This document shows, in pieces, positions 29,418 through 39,112 of a stretch of 64,000 bases of DNA; the first letter of the stretch is position 1; the number at the start of each line of letters is the position of its first letter. Below the pieces are notes generated by a model. That model saw only the letters and a program-made list of their open reading frames with translations. It was not told the DNA's origin and did not search any database. The translations under genes were made by a program, and so were the position numbers. Where the stretch lies: contig NZ_LN776178.1 in assembly GCF_000827595.2 (NCBI RefSeq), forward strand, positions 62,001 to 126,000, read 5' to 3'. The stretch comes from Necropsobacter massiliensis (lineage in GTDB: Bacteria > Pseudomonadota > Gammaproteobacteria > Enterobacterales > Pasteurellaceae).

Positions 29418-30532
29418 TGGGCGAAAAAAATATCTGGCTGTTATTATGGCGCCGTTTACATATTGACCTCTGGCTGTTTATTGGGCTGTTGGTGATTTCC
29501 GGTTACGGTTTGCTAGTGCTGTACAGCGCTTCCGGCGCTAATGAGGCAATGTTTCGCAGCCGCATTATTCAAGTTGCGCTGGGTTTTGCCGTTATGCTGG
29601 TTATGGCGCAGTTTTCGCCGAAGTTTTATCAGCGCATTGCGCCTTATTTATTCGGCATCGGTATTATTTTGCTGATTCTGGTAGATTTGGTCGGTACTAC
29701 CAGCAAAGGCGCGCAACGCTGGTTGGATCTGGGCTTATTCCGTTTTCAACCGTCGGAGATCGTTAAACTTGCGGTGCCTTTAATGGTAGCAGTGTATTTG
29801 GGCAAACGCTCATTGCCACCGAAATTAACCGACACTTTTATTGCCTTGTTGCTGATTATCGTGCCGACGCTGCTGGTGGCGATTCAGCCGGATTTAGGCA
29901 CATCTATTTTAGTCAGCGCCTCCGGCGTGTTTGTGGTCTTTCTGGCGGGAATGAGCTGGTGGCTGATTTTGATCGCGATTATTGCGTTAGCCGGTTTTAT
30001 TCCTATAATGTGGTTTTATTTAATGCATGATTATCAGCGTACCCGCGTACTGACCTTGCTTGATCCGGAAAAAGACCCGCTTGGCGCAGGTTATCATATT
30101 CTGCAATCAAAGATTGCTATCGGTTCAGGCGGTATATGGGGAAAAGGCTGGATGCAGGGAACTCAGTCGCAGCTGGAGTTTTTGCCGGAGCCGCATACGG
30201 ATTTTATTTTCGCCGTATTAAGCGAAGAACACGGTATGATCGGTTTTACCGTGCTCATGGCGATTTATTTGTTTATTGTGGCAAGAGGGCTGATGATCGG
30301 CGTGAATGCACAAACGGCTTTCGGGCGAATTCTGGTCGGCGCGTTGACTCTGATCTTTTTTGTGTATGTGTTTGTTAATATCGGTATGGTAAGCGGCATT
30401 TTGCCGGTGGTCGGCGTACCGTTGCCGTTGGTCAGTTACGGCGGCACGTCTTTCGTCACATTAATGGCGGGGTTCGGGCTGATTATGTCGATACATACCC
30501 ACAAAGAGCATTTTTTCAAGGGAACTAAATAA
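29417..30532 (+). CDS. mrdB: Peptidoglycan polymerase RodA
   Basis: RodA is the SEDS-family glycosyltransferase that partners PBP2. The 371-residue product has about ten hydrophobic segments. It carries the family motifs [34 protein letters not shown], the catalytic-loop region [15 protein letters not shown] with [17 protein letters not shown], and the C-terminal [14 protein letters not shown]. It is the second gene of the mrdAB pair. Confidence 0.97.
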   Translation: MGEKNIWLLLWRRLHIDLWLFIGLLVISGYGLLVLYSASGANEAMFRSRIIQVALGFAVMLVMAQFSPKFYQRIAPYLFGIGIILLILVDLVGTTSKGAQRWLDLGLFRFQPSEIVKLAVPLMVAVYLGKRSLPPKLTDTFIALLLIIVPTLLVAIQPDLGTSILVSASGVFVVFLAGMSWWLILIAIIALAGFIPIMWFYLMHDYQRTRVLTLLDPEKDPLGAGYHILQSKIAIGSGGIWGKGWMQGTQSQLEFLPEPHTDFIFAVLSEEHGMIGFTVLMAIYLFIVARGLMIGVNAQTAFGRILVGALTLIFFVYVFVNIGMVSGILPVVGVPLPLVSYGGTSFVTLMAGFGLIMSIHTHKEHFFKGTK

Positions 30533-30583
30533 GATTTTGTGAATCTTAAACACAGTACTTTGTAAAAATTGAGCATATTTAAG

Positions 30584-31441
30584 ATGAAATTAACTCAAAT
30601 ATTGACATTAACGCTGGCATTGCTGGCAGTCGCTGGCAGCTTATCGGCACATGCCGAAACTAAAAAGCTGTACGGCGTACAAGGCCCCAAGCTAACTTAT
30701 CGGCAGCCGAGTACGCAGTCCGCGTCTTATGTGGTAAAAGGTGTAACCTATACCACCAGGGCGCATCACAATGCCAAGCATTATTCTCATGAAGGGGTTG
30801 CCAGCTACTACCATAAAAAATTCACCGGGCGTCGCACTTCCAGCGGTGAGGCATATAGTCCGTTGCTTTATACTGCAGCGCATAAAACTTTACCGATAAA
30901 CTCTTATGCTTTGGTGACGAATTTGCGTACCAACAGAAAGGTGATTGTGCGGATTAATGACCGCGGTCCTTTCACCAAAGGGCGCTTGATTGATTTGTCC
31001 AGTGCGGCGGCAAAAGAAATCGGCATTATCGGACGCGGTACCGGTACCGTACGGGTGGAAGCGCTGCATGTCAGCTCGGAAGGCAAACTTTCCGGTGCAG
31101 CGGTCAGTTCGCTGGCAAAAATTGCGAAAACGCCGGAAGCCGTACAGCGTCTTGAACCGGCACTGACGGCACAGGTAAACGCAAAAAGTGCGGTGAAAAA
31201 TTCGCCCGATTCGGCGGCTTATAAACTTCGTATGCTGAATGTCAACAGCAAGCAGCAGGCGGAAAAAGTCATTGAGCGACTGGCGTTGGATAATGTGAAA
31301 ACAGAAATTGCGCGCAACGGTAAACGATACGATATTCACTTCGGACCTTTAACCACAAAGAACGAAGTGAATCGATTGAAAGCACAGTTACAAAAACTCA
31401 ACGGTGCGAAACAACTCATCGTGTACAGTTATAACAAATAA
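30584..31441 (+). CDS. rlpA: Septal-ring lytic transglycosylase RlpA family protein
   Basis: RlpA proteins cleave denuded glycan strands in the periplasm. The product has a double-psi barrel domain (about residues 68-165: [52 protein letters not shown]), with the catalytic Glu, His and Asp in place. A C-terminal SPOR domain (about 210-285) binds denuded glycan. The signal peptide ([21 protein letters not shown]) ends in an AHA-type site with no cysteine, so unlike E. coli RlpA it is not predicted to be a lipoprotein. The ATG at 30584 gives this signal; a TTG at 30569 would extend it. Confidence 0.92.
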   Translation: MKLTQILTLTLALLAVAGSLSAHAETKKLYGVQGPKLTYRQPSTQSASYVVKGVTYTTRAHHNAKHYSHEGVASYYHKKFTGRRTSSGEAYSPLLYTAAHKTLPINSYALVTNLRTNRKVIVRINDRGPFTKGRLIDLSSAAAKEIGIIGRGTGTVRVEALHVSSEGKLSGAAVSSLAKIAKTPEAVQRLEPALTAQVNAKSAVKNSPDSAAYKLRMLNVNSKQQAEKVIERLALDNVKTEIARNGKRYDIHFGPLTTKNEVNRLKAQLQKLNGAKQLIVYSYNK

Positions 31442-31470
31442 ACCACAAACTGATTTTAGGATGTAGAGGT

Positions 31471-32661
31471 ATGCTTAACAAAGTTTTTCAGAACACAAAA
31501 TTAACGCTGATTGCCGGTATGCTTGCGCTGTCGGCTGCGCCGGCTATGGCGGAAGATAGCCAATTCGGTATTAGCGCACCGGAACTCAATGCTCAGACTT
31601 ATATTCTGATGGATTATAATTCCGGTACGGTGTTAGCCGCACTGAATCCGGATCAGCGTCAATATCCCGCATCCTTAACGAAAATGATGACCAGCTATGT
31701 GGTAGGCGATGCCATCAAGCAGGGCAAAATTCATAATACGGATCTGGTTACTATCGGTGAGAGCGCATGGGGCAAGAATTTTCCGGGATCGTCGAAAATG
31801 TTTTTAAACCTCAATCAGCAAGTTTCAGTGTCGGATTTAAACCGTGGCATTATTATCGTTTCCGGCAATGACGCCTGCGTGGCAATGGCGGAGCATGTCG
31901 CCGGTTCGGAACGCAATTTTATCGAGGCAATGAATAAATTTGTCTCGCAATTCGGCTTAAAAAATACTCACTTCACCACAGTACACGGTTTGGACGATGA
32001 TAATCAGTACTCTTCCGCCCGCGATATGGCAATCATCGGTTCCCATCTGATTCGCGATTTGCCGGAGGAATATAAAATCTACGCCGAAAAAGATTTCACT
32101 TTCAATAATATCAAACAGCCTAACCGCAACGGTCTGTTGTGGGATAAAAGTATGAATGTGGACGGCATGAAAACCGGTCATACCGATAAAGCCGGCTATA
32201 ATTTGGTGGCGTCCGCCACCGGTAACGGCAGTATGCGTTTAATTTCCGTGGTTATGGGCGTGCCGACTTATAAAGGTCGTGAAGTGGAGAGCAAAAAATT
32301 ATTGCAGTGGGGCTTTGTGAACTTTGAAACCTTTAAAACCCTGGAAGCGGGCAAAAGCGTGTCCGAACAAAGCGTTTATTACGGTGATGCGGGCAAAGTG
32401 CAGTTAGGCGTGTTGCAGGATCAATTTATTACGTTGCCAAAAGGTCGTCAGGCAGAAGTGAAAGCGCGTTACGAACTGGAGAAAAAATATCTGGAAGCGC
32501 CGCTGGCGAAAGGGCAGGTTGTCGGTCAGGTGATTTATCAGTTAGACGGCAAAGATGTGGCAAAGGTGAATTTGCAAGTTATGGAAGAGGTTAAAGAGGG
32601 CGGATTTTTCGGTAAAATCTGGGATTGGCTGGTGCTGACCGTGAAGAGTTTCTTCGACTAA
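31471..32661 (+). CDS. dacA: D-alanyl-D-alanine carboxypeptidase (PBP5)
   Basis: DacA trims the terminal D-Ala from peptidoglycan stems in the periplasm. Signal peptide [17 protein letters not shown] is followed by the S-x-x-K motif ([12 protein letters not shown]), the S-x-N motif ([13 protein letters not shown]) and KTG ([13 protein letters not shown]). The C-terminal amphipathic membrane anchor ([15 protein letters not shown]) is typical of PBP5. It lies 29 bases after rlpA. Confidence 0.97.
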   Translation: MLNKVFQNTKLTLIAGMLALSAAPAMAEDSQFGISAPELNAQTYILMDYNSGTVLAALNPDQRQYPASLTKMMTSYVVGDAIKQGKIHNTDLVTIGESAWGKNFPGSSKMFLNLNQQVSVSDLNRGIIIVSGNDACVAMAEHVAGSERNFIEAMNKFVSQFGLKNTHFTTVHGLDDDNQYSSARDMAIIGSHLIRDLPEEYKIYAEKDFTFNNIKQPNRNGLLWDKSMNVDGMKTGHTDKAGYNLVASATGNGSMRLISVVMGVPTYKGREVESKKLLQWGFVNFETFKTLEAGKSVSEQSVYYGDAGKVQLGVLQDQFITLPKGRQAEVKARYELEKKYLEAPLAKGQVVGQVIYQLDGKDVAKVNLQVMEEVKEGGFFGKIWDWLVLTVKSFFD

Positions 32662-32702
32662 CCTTGAATTAAGCGAAAATCAACCGCACTTTAACCTACC
32701 AA

Positions 32703-32727
32703 GGACGCCCTTTTGGCGTCCGAATTG
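32703..32727 (+). terminator. Hairpin between dacA and ybeD
   Basis: GGACGCC CTTTT GGCGTCC is a perfect 7-bp stem followed by GAATTGATTTT. It can end part of the dacA transcript. It lies 19 bases before the ybeD start. Confidence 0.55.
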
Positions 32728-32745
32728 ATTTTATCAGGAGATGAC

Positions 32746-33042
32746 ATGACGGAAAAAGTCGTAAAACTGGAAGATATTCCGCAAAAGCAACTCAAGGATC
32801 TGCTGGAATTCCCTTGTTCTTTTACTTTCAAAGTGGTGGGCAAAAATCGTGCCGACTTGGCGGACGATACGCTGGCGGTGATCCAACAATACGCGCCGGG
32901 CGATTACATCCCGCGTGAACATATCAGCTCAAAAGGCACCTATAATTCCGTTTCCGTGGATATTATTGCGGAAAATATCGAACAGGTGGAAACATTGTAC
33001 GTCGAACTGGCTAAAATCGACGGCGTAAGAATGGTACTTTAA
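32746..33042 (+). CDS. ybeD: UPF0250 family protein YbeD
   Basis: The 98-residue product ([20 protein letters not shown]) has an ACT-like fold in its E. coli relative; a role beside the lipoate genes has been suggested but is not settled. The ATG at 32746 has AGGAG upstream. An earlier ATG at 32741 runs into a stop at once. Its stop overlaps the lipB start by one base (TAATG), which indicates coupling. Confidence 0.93.
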   Translation: MTEKVVKLEDIPQKQLKDLLEFPCSFTFKVVGKNRADLADDTLAVIQQYAPGDYIPREHISSKGTYNSVSVDIIAENIEQVETLYVELAKIDGVRMVL

Positions 33043-33704
33043 TGTCAATGACAACCGATTCAGACATAATTATTCGTCAGCTTGGCGTGCGCGATTATCA
33101 AGAAATCTGGCATGCGATGCAGCATTTTACCGACACTCGTGATGAACATACCGCCGATGAAATTTGGCTGGTGCAGCATCCTGCCGTTTTTACGCAAGGA
33201 TCGGCTGGCAAGCCGGAACATCTACTGCACGCTACCCGCATTCCAGTGGTACAGTCCGATCGTGGCGGGCAAATTACCTATCACGGACCGGGTCAGCAGG
33301 TAATGTATGTGCTCATCGACATTAAACGGCGTAAAGCGCAGGGGCACGAGCTGAATGTGCGTCAGCTGGTGACCGCACTTGAACAAGCGGTAGTCAAAAC
33401 GCTGGCGGATTACGGCATCGAGGCTTACCCGAAAGCCGATGCGCCGGGCGTGTATGTGGACGGTAAAAAAATCTGTTCGCTGGGGTTGCGGATTCGTAAA
33501 GGCTGTTCTTTCCACGGTCTTGCGTTAAATATCAATATGGATCTTGCCCCGTTTCTGAATATCAACCCTTGCGGCTATGCCGGACTGGAAATGTGCCAGC
33601 TGGCCGACTTTGTCAGCGCCGAAGAGGCACAGTGCGATAAAGTAGCACCGAAATTAGTTACATACTTTAGCCAATTATTAGAGTATAATGTAACAAATTT
33701 TTAA
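33042..33704 (+). CDS. lipB: Octanoyl-[ACP]:protein N-octanoyltransferase
   Basis: LipB moves octanoate from acyl carrier protein to lipoyl domains. The 220-residue product has the family signature [20 protein letters not shown]. The catalytic Cys is in [11 protein letters not shown] and the catalytic Lys in [10 protein letters not shown]. It overlaps ybeD by one base and precedes lipA by 18 bases, forming the lipoate pair. Its substrate carrier, AcpP, is also encoded in this window. Confidence 0.97.
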   Translation: MSMTTDSDIIIRQLGVRDYQEIWHAMQHFTDTRDEHTADEIWLVQHPAVFTQGSAGKPEHLLHATRIPVVQSDRGGQITYHGPGQQVMYVLIDIKRRKAQGHELNVRQLVTALEQAVVKTLADYGIEAYPKADAPGVYVDGKKICSLGLRIRKGCSFHGLALNINMDLAPFLNINPCGYAGLEMCQLADFVSAEEAQCDKVAPKLVTYFSQLLEYNVTNF

Positions 33705-33722
33705 CAAGTATAGGATTTGTTG

Positions 33723-34685
33723 ATGGCTACTCCCTTTAAAATGGAACGTGGCGTTAAATATCGCGACGCGGCGAAAACCTCCATTATTCCGGTAAAAAAT
33801 ATTGATCCCGATCAGGTATTATTGAAAAAGCCTGAATGGATGAAGATCAAATTACCGGCAAATTCAGCGAAGATTGATCATATTAAAAACGGCATGCGCC
33901 GCCATGGATTACATTCCGTCTGCGAAGAGGCGTCTTGTCCGAATCTGCACGAATGTTTTAATCACGGTACCGCAACCTTTATGATTTTGGGCGCCATTTG
34001 TCCCCGCCGTTGCCCGTTCTGCGATGTGGCGCACGGTAAACCGTTACCGCCGGACCCGCAGGAGCCACGTAAATTGGCGGAAACCATTCAGGATATGAAA
34101 TTGCGTTATGTGGTGATCACCTCAGTGGATCGCGACGATTTGCCGGATCGCGGTGCCGGGCATTTTGCCGAATGCGTGAAAGAAATTCGTGCCTTAAATC
34201 CGGGAATTAAAATTGAAATTTTAGTACCGGATTTTCGCGGGCGCATTGAACAGGCGCTGGATAAGTTGAAAGACAACCCGCCGGATGTGTTTAATCATAA
34301 TTTGGAAAACGTGCCGCGCTTGTATCGAGAAATCCGTCCGGGCGCCGACTATGCGTGGTCGCTGAAATTATTGCGCGAATTTAAAGCCATGTTTCCGCAT
34401 ATTCCGACTAAATCCGGCTTAATGGTCGGCTTGGGCGAAACCAATGAAGAAATTTTACAGGTGATGCAGGATTTGCGCACTAACGGTGTCACCATGCTGA
34501 CATTGGGACAATATTTACAGCCAAGCCGTCATCATCTGCCGGTGGCGCGTTATGTTCCGCCGGAAGAATTTGATGAACTCCGCCACAAAGCGCAGCACAT
34601 GGGATTTGAACATGCCGCCTGCGGTCCTTTCGTGCGTTCTTCATATCATGCGGATTTGCAAGCAAGCGGTGGCTTGGTGAAATAG
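33723..34685 (+). CDS. lipA: Lipoyl synthase
   Basis: LipA is a radical-SAM enzyme that inserts two sulfurs into octanoyl groups. The auxiliary cluster motif is [12 protein letters not shown] and the radical-SAM motif is CPRRCPFC. The C-terminal serine region is [11 protein letters not shown] chose the ATG at 33723 ([10 protein letters not shown]); two TTG codons lie directly in frame before it. It ends before an uptake-sequence terminator. Confidence 0.98.
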   Translation: MATPFKMERGVKYRDAAKTSIIPVKNIDPDQVLLKKPEWMKIKLPANSAKIDHIKNGMRRHGLHSVCEEASCPNLHECFNHGTATFMILGAICPRRCPFCDVAHGKPLPPDPQEPRKLAETIQDMKLRYVVITSVDRDDLPDRGAGHFAECVKEIRALNPGIKIEILVPDFRGRIEQALDKLKDNPPDVFNHNLENVPRLYREIRPGADYAWSLKLLREFKAMFPHIPTKSGLMVGLGETNEEILQVMQDLRTNGVTMLTLGQYLQPSRHHLPVARYVPPEEFDELRHKAQHMGFEHAACGPFVRSSYHADLQASGGLVK

Positions 34686-34696
34686 CCGACATTTGA

Positions 34697-34728
34697 GAAA
34701 GTGCGGTCGGAATTGACCGCACTTTTGT
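34697..34728 (+). terminator. Uptake-sequence terminator after lipA
   Basis: AAGTGCGGTC (34699-34708) and GACCGCACTT (34715-34724) form a 10-bp stem with a six-base loop (GGAATT) followed by TTG. It lies 13 bases past the lipA stop and closes the long rsfS-lipA cluster. Confidence 0.85.
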
Positions 34729-35132
34729 GCGATGTTATTTTGCTCAAAATGTAGCATAAATTTTGCTATACCTCTTTGTGGGTATTGCATAATATTTTGA
34801 TTTGATCATCCGATTCTTTTAGATAACATACTGAAAAATAGCCTGTTTTACCGTATTTTTGTACCCCTTTCTAATTATTTTCATGTAGCAAAATAAATTT
34901 AATGTTTAACTTTTTGCCAGAATCTTGATCAAACGCAAAAAATCATTAAATAACCATGAAAATATTACCGTTATTTGCTATTTTTACCCTCGAATAACCC
35001 CCTTTTTATCAATCAGTTAATAGATTTTAATGATAAAAATTATCATTAGTTTATTGTTGGAGCGGATTGATAACGAGCATTCATTTTTTTATCAACGGAC
35101 AGACCGGTTAATTTTTTAGTGGAGTAATTATC
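34729..35132 (+). promoter_or_regulatory. AT-rich control region of the nrf operon
   Basis: No gene is visible in these 404 bases. Two elements stand out. An FNR-like box TTGAT CAAA CGCAA (34925-34938, eight of ten positions) has a -10-like TATTAC at 34963-34968, close to class II spacing. A perfect 19-base palindrome, AATGATAA AAA TTATCATT, lies at 35029-35047. nrf genes elsewhere are controlled by FNR and nitrate/nitrite regulators. Confidence 0.5.
35029..35047. promoter_or_regulatory. Perfect palindrome upstream of nrfA
   Basis: AATGATAA AAA TTATCATT is an 8-bp inverted repeat around three A, 86 bases before nrfA. Its TGATAA/TTATCA arms resemble Fur-box hexamers but the arrangement is not canonical. 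A regulator dimer site is likely; its identity is unknown. Confidence 0.5.
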
Positions 35133-36632
35133 GTGAACATTTTCAGAAAAACGCTGGCTTCTCTGGCGCTTGCCGGATTAAGTTTGGCAATGACCCAAAG
35201 TGCGGTTGCCGAAACGAAAACAGTGACGACCGAAAGTGGTAAGCATGCCCCGAGCTTACAAGAGTTGACAAAACCGAACGATGTGAAGATTCAATCGAAT
35301 AACGACAGTTTTGCAGAGAAGTATCCGCGCCAGTACAATAGCTGGAAAGGCACTGCGGAATCAACGGAAATCGTACCGGCAATTGAGGTTGACCCGCGTA
35401 TGATCGTGCTGTGGGGCGGTTATGCGTTCGCCAAAGAATATAACAAACCGCGCGGACACTTTTATGCCGTTACCGATGTGCGCAACATTTTGCGTACCGG
35501 CGCGCCGATGGATGCCAACAGCGGACCGCAGCCGATGGCGTGTTGGACTTGTAAAGGTCCGGATGTGCCACGTTTAATCGCTGAGTGGGGCGAAGAGGGT
35601 TATTTTAACGGAAAATGGGCAAAAGGCGGGCCGGAAGTAGTGAACTCGATCGGTTGTGCCGACTGTCACGATACCACTTCGAAAGATTTCGCCGAGGGTA
35701 AACCGGCGCTGCGCATCGCTCGTCCGCATGTGTTGCGCGCCTTGGATGCGATTAACAAAGACTTCACCGGTTTGGACAAAACCGATCAACGCGCAGCCAT
35801 TTGTGCCAACTGTCACGTTGAATATTATTTCGATAAAAACGTCACCAATAACGTGGTATTCCCGTGGTTTAACGGCGTGGATGTAGACAGTATCGAAAAA
35901 TATTATGACGACATTGAATTTAAAGACTGGGTTCACTCTATTTCCAAAGCGCCAATGTTGAAAGCGCAGCATCCGGATTATGAAACTTGGTCGCTGGGGA
36001 TTCACGGTAAAAACGGCGTGACTTGTATCGATTGTCATATGCCGAAAGTACAGGGGGCCGACGGCAAGGTATATACTGATCATAAAATCGGTAATCCGTT
36101 TGATGCCTTTGAAAATACCTGTGCCAACTGTCATGATCAAAGCAAAGAAAAATTACGCGCTATCGTTGATTCCCGTAAGCATGATATTAAAGATGTGATG
36201 CTGAAACTGGAAGATCAGCTAGTCCGCGCCCACTTTGAAGCCAAAGCCGCGTGGGATGCGGGGGCGACCGAAGCCGAAATGAAAGAGGCATTGCAGGCGA
36301 TTCGTCATGCGCAATGGCGTTGGGATTTCTCGGCAGCCGGCCATGGTGGTCACATGCACGCACCGGATGTGCTGTTGAAAGTGATTGCTTCCGGTCTGGA
36401 TCGCGCCGCGGACGCCCGTGCCAAACTGGCTGTGATTCTGGTAAAACACGGCGTTCAGACTCCGGTTAAAGTGCCTGATATTTCTAATGCGGAAAATGCT
36501 TGGAAAGCGATGGGCATTGATATTGAGAAAGAACGTGCAGATAAAGAAAAATTCCTCAAAGAAATTGTGCCGCAATGGAACAAAGAGGCCATTGACAAAG
36601 GCTTAATTTTTGAAGCGCCTCCCGCAAAATAA
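35133..36632 (+). CDS. nrfA: Cytochrome c nitrite reductase (ammonia-forming)
   Basis: NrfA reduces nitrite to ammonium in the periplasm. The 499-residue product has a signal peptide (about residues 1-26, ending SAVA) and five haem sites: the special lysine-ligated CWTCK at 137-141 and four CxxCH at 175, 224, 298 and 330. CxxCK is diagnostic of NrfA. The start is GTG at 35133 with GGAG upstream. It is followed by an uptake-sequence hairpin before nrfB, which could make nrfA the most abundant product. Confidence 0.98.
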   Translation: MNIFRKTLASLALAGLSLAMTQSAVAETKTVTTESGKHAPSLQELTKPNDVKIQSNNDSFAEKYPRQYNSWKGTAESTEIVPAIEVDPRMIVLWGGYAFAKEYNKPRGHFYAVTDVRNILRTGAPMDANSGPQPMACWTCKGPDVPRLIAEWGEEGYFNGKWAKGGPEVVNSIGCADCHDTTSKDFAEGKPALRIARPHVLRALDAINKDFTGLDKTDQRAAICANCHVEYYFDKNVTNNVVFPWFNGVDVDSIEKYYDDIEFKDWVHSISKAPMLKAQHPDYETWSLGIHGKNGVTCIDCHMPKVQGADGKVYTDHKIGNPFDAFENTCANCHDQSKEKLRAIVDSRKHDIKDVMLKLEDQLVRAHFEAKAAWDAGATEAEMKEALQAIRHAQWRWDFSAAGHGGHMHAPDVLLKVIASGLDRAADARAKLAVILVKHGVQTPVKVPDISNAENAWKAMGIDIEKERADKEKFLKEIVPQWNKEAIDKGLIFEAPPAK

Positions 36633-36643
36633 TCAAAAATATG

Positions 36644-36668
36644 ACCGCACTTTTAACCGAAGTGCGGT
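36644..36668 (+). terminator. Uptake-sequence hairpin between nrfA and nrfB
   Basis: ACCGCACTT (36644-36652) and AAGTGCGGT (36660-36668) form a 9-bp stem around TTAACCG. Only TCGG follows, not a T-run, so it more likely lowers read-through or shields the nrfA mRNA end than stops transcription fully. Confidence 0.55.
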
Positions 36669-36698
36669 TCGGCCGAGCAACGAATTGAGGTAATAAAC

Positions 36699-37334
36699 AT
36701 GAATTCTGTATTAATAAAAATGGTGAAGACGGCAGCGTTGGCGGGCGCGATGTTATTGGCGCTGCCTGCGGCGGCGCAAACCGCCGCGCCGACCGATCAG
36801 CTCACCTACGAGCCTACGCTGGAAAATCAGCGTAATCCGAATGAATATTGCGCCAAATGTCATAAATTGGATGCGAATGATGAACAATCCGGTGGCGAAT
36901 TGCATTTCGGCAAATTCCACGGTTTGCATTTATCAAAAACTAATCCGAGTACCGGAAAACCGATTACCTGCGTCAGCTGTCACGGTAATATTTCCGAAGA
37001 TCACCGGCGCGGCGCCAAAGACGTTATGCGTTTTGACGGCGATATTTTCAGCGATGAGCCGCCGATGTATTCGGTTCAGGAACAAAATAAAGTCTGTTTT
37101 TCTTGCCATCAGCCGGAAAAACTGCGCGAAAAACTCTGGGCGCATGATGTACACGCAATGAAACTGCCTTGTGCCAGCTGCCATACTCTGCATCCGGAAA
37201 AAGATAAAATGAAAGGTATTGCGCCGAAAGCTCAGGTGAAACTGTGTGTGGATTGCCACGGCGAACAACAGAAACGTAAAGCGCAACAGTTGAAAACTGA
37301 AGACCTAGCCACCGAACAAAAGGATAAAAAATGA
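36699..37334 (+). CDS. nrfB: Pentahaem cytochrome c NrfB
   Basis: NrfB is the periplasmic electron donor to NrfA. The 211-residue product has a signal peptide (to about residue 26, AAAQ) and five CxxCH sites at 51, 91, 133, 158 and 183. That is the NrfB number. The C-terminus is a charged Lys/Gln-rich tail. Its end overlaps nrfC by four bases (ATGA). Confidence 0.95.
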   Translation: MNSVLIKMVKTAALAGAMLLALPAAAQTAAPTDQLTYEPTLENQRNPNEYCAKCHKLDANDEQSGGELHFGKFHGLHLSKTNPSTGKPITCVSCHGNISEDHRRGAKDVMRFDGDIFSDEPPMYSVQEQNKVCFSCHQPEKLREKLWAHDVHAMKLPCASCHTLHPEKDKMKGIAPKAQVKLCVDCHGEQQKRKAQQLKTEDLATEQKDKK

Positions 37335-38008
37335 CAGCCTGCTCACGCCGTAGTTTTGTTTCCGGCATGGGAGCGTTAATCCTGATGACGGGAACAACAA
37401 TGAAATCGGCGGCACAAAGCGGAACGGAGAAACAGCCTATTCGCTATGCAATGTTACACGATGAAAGCGCGTGTATCGGTTGTACGGCCTGTATGGATGC
37501 TTGTCGTGAAACTAATCAGGTGCCGCAAGGGGTTTCGCGTCTGGAAATTATTCGCAGCAAGCCTTACGGTGAATTTCCCGATGTGAAATATGAATTTTTC
37601 CGCCATTCTTGTCAGCATTGTACCAATGCGCCTTGCGTTGCGGTCTGTCCGACGGGGGCCTCTTATATTGATGCCTCGACCGGAATTGTTGATGTAAATA
37701 AAGACCTTTGTGTCGGTTGCCAGTATTGTATTGCGGTGTGTCCGTATCGAGTGCGTTTTATTCACCCGGTGTATAAATCCGCCGATAAGTGTAACTTCTG
37801 CCGTGATACCAATCTGGCGAAAGGAAAACAACCGGCCTGTGTGGAAGCCTGTCCGACCAAGGCATTGACCTTTGGCGACACTAATGATCCGCACAGCGCA
37901 ATTTCCTTGAAATTGAAAGAAAAACAAGTTTACCGCACAAAAGTAGAACTCGGTACTGATCCGAACCTCTACCATGTGCCAGCACGACCGGGGGAGATAA
38001 GACGATGA
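37331..38008 (+). CDS. nrfC: Nitrite reductase Fe-S subunit NrfC
   Basis: NrfC is a periplasmic four-cluster ferredoxin-like protein taking electrons from NrfD. The N-terminus (CSRRSFVSGMGALIL) is a twin-arginine signal. Four cysteine clusters follow: CIGCTACMDAC, CQHCTNAPCVAVCP, CVGCQYCIAVCP and CNFC...CVEACP. It overlaps both nrfB and nrfD by four bases. Its fold is the same family as HybA upstream, so the two operons use parallel electron wiring. Confidence 0.96.
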   Translation: MTACSRRSFVSGMGALILMTGTTMKSAAQSGTEKQPIRYAMLHDESACIGCTACMDACRETNQVPQGVSRLEIIRSKPYGEFPDVKYEFFRHSCQHCTNAPCVAVCPTGASYIDASTGIVDVNKDLCVGCQYCIAVCPYRVRFIHPVYKSADKCNFCRDTNLAKGKQPACVEACPTKALTFGDTNDPHSAISLKLKEKQVYRTKVELGTDPNLYHVPARPGEIRR

Positions 38009-38967
38009 ATAGTCCGTTTCATTTTCCGTCTCTGGTATGGGACGGTCCTATCGCCATTTATCTCTTTCTGTTAGGGATTTCCGCCGGTGCCACCATGCTG
38101 GCAGTGTTGCTGAAACGCAGCGGTATTGTCGGTGAGCGCCCGGAAGAAAGCAATGTGCTGTGCTGTAACGCGTGGTTGGCACCAATCAGCATTATTGCCG
38201 GTTTGTTGCTGTTGATTTTCCATTTAACTAAACCGTGGACATTCTGGTATCTGATGTTTAATTATCACCACACTTCGATTATGTCGATGGGGGTGATGTT
38301 ATTCCAAGTGTACATGCTGTTTTTGATTTTATGGCTGGCGGTAATTTTTAAATATCAGGTATTAAATCTGATTAAGCGTTTTATCCCGAAATTGACCGAT
38401 TTTGCGGACAAAACCATTGATATGATCGCTAAATTCACCGGTCCGATTGAAATCATTACGCTGCTGTTAAGTATCGCGCTTGGTGCTTATACTGGTTTTC
38501 TGTTGTCCGCGCTGGTCAGCTACCCGATGCTGAATAACCCGGTGTTGCCGGCACTCTTTTTGGCATCCGGCACCTCCTCGGGGATTGCGGCGCTGATTTT
38601 ATGTACGCTATTGTTTACAAAAGAAAGCACGCATTCGGCATCCATCGCTTTTCTGCATAAATTTGAATTGCCGGTGGTATTAATCGAAGCCTTTCTACTG
38701 TTTGCTTTTTTTGTCGGGCTATATCTCGGCGGCGGTCAGAAAACCGTGGCATTTGAGACCGCACTTTTAGGTGGTTTCTGGGCAAATGTGTTCTGGATTG
38801 GTGTTGTCGGCATCGGTATTGTGTTACCATTACTGCTCAATGCTGTAGCGACGGATAATCTGAAACACCATAAAGGGTTTATGATACTGGTTGCGGTACT
38901 GGGATTAATCGGTGTACTCTGTCTGCGTTATTTTGTCCTGTATGCAGGACAGATGACGCTGGCCTAA
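38005..38967 (+). CDS. nrfD: Nitrite reductase membrane subunit NrfD
   Basis: NrfD is the integral membrane quinol-oxidising subunit. The 320-residue product has about eight hydrophobic segments beginning at WDGPIAIYLFLLGISAGATML. The NPVLPALFLASGTSSGIAAL region is typical of the NrfD family. It supplies electrons to NrfC, then NrfB and NrfA. It ends 145 bases before nrfE. Confidence 0.96.
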   Translation: MNSPFHFPSLVWDGPIAIYLFLLGISAGATMLAVLLKRSGIVGERPEESNVLCCNAWLAPISIIAGLLLLIFHLTKPWTFWYLMFNYHHTSIMSMGVMLFQVYMLFLILWLAVIFKYQVLNLIKRFIPKLTDFADKTIDMIAKFTGPIEIITLLLSIALGAYTGFLLSALVSYPMLNNPVLPALFLASGTSSGIAALILCTLLFTKESTHSASIAFLHKFELPVVLIEAFLLFAFFVGLYLGGGQKTVAFETALLGGFWANVFWIGVVGIGIVLPLLLNAVATDNLKHHKGFMILVAVLGLIGVLCLRYFVLYAGQMTLA

Positions 38968-38993
38968 AACCGTTATCTGCGCAATCAACGAGA

Positions 38994-39021
38994 ATCGGGC
39001 GGGCCATTGTGTCCGCCCGAT
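38994..39021 (+). terminator. Strong hairpin between nrfD and nrfE
   Basis: ATCGGGCGG and CCGCCCGAT form a perfect 9-bp GC-rich stem around GCCATTGTGT, 27 bases after the nrfD stop. No T-run follows. It probably protects or attenuates the structural mRNA relative to the maturation genes. Confidence 0.6.
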
Positions 39022-39112
39022 ATGTCATCAGCGAACTCTGCGAATAAAAACCGTCCGTTGCATTATTGTAGTGTGTCGGTTATCCGCTTTGATTTGAATA
39101 TTACGGAACATT

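Noticed and set aside
35574-36140. A 188-codon antisense frame inside nrfA
   Set aside because: It is the shadow of a conserved gene, with no independent coding signal.
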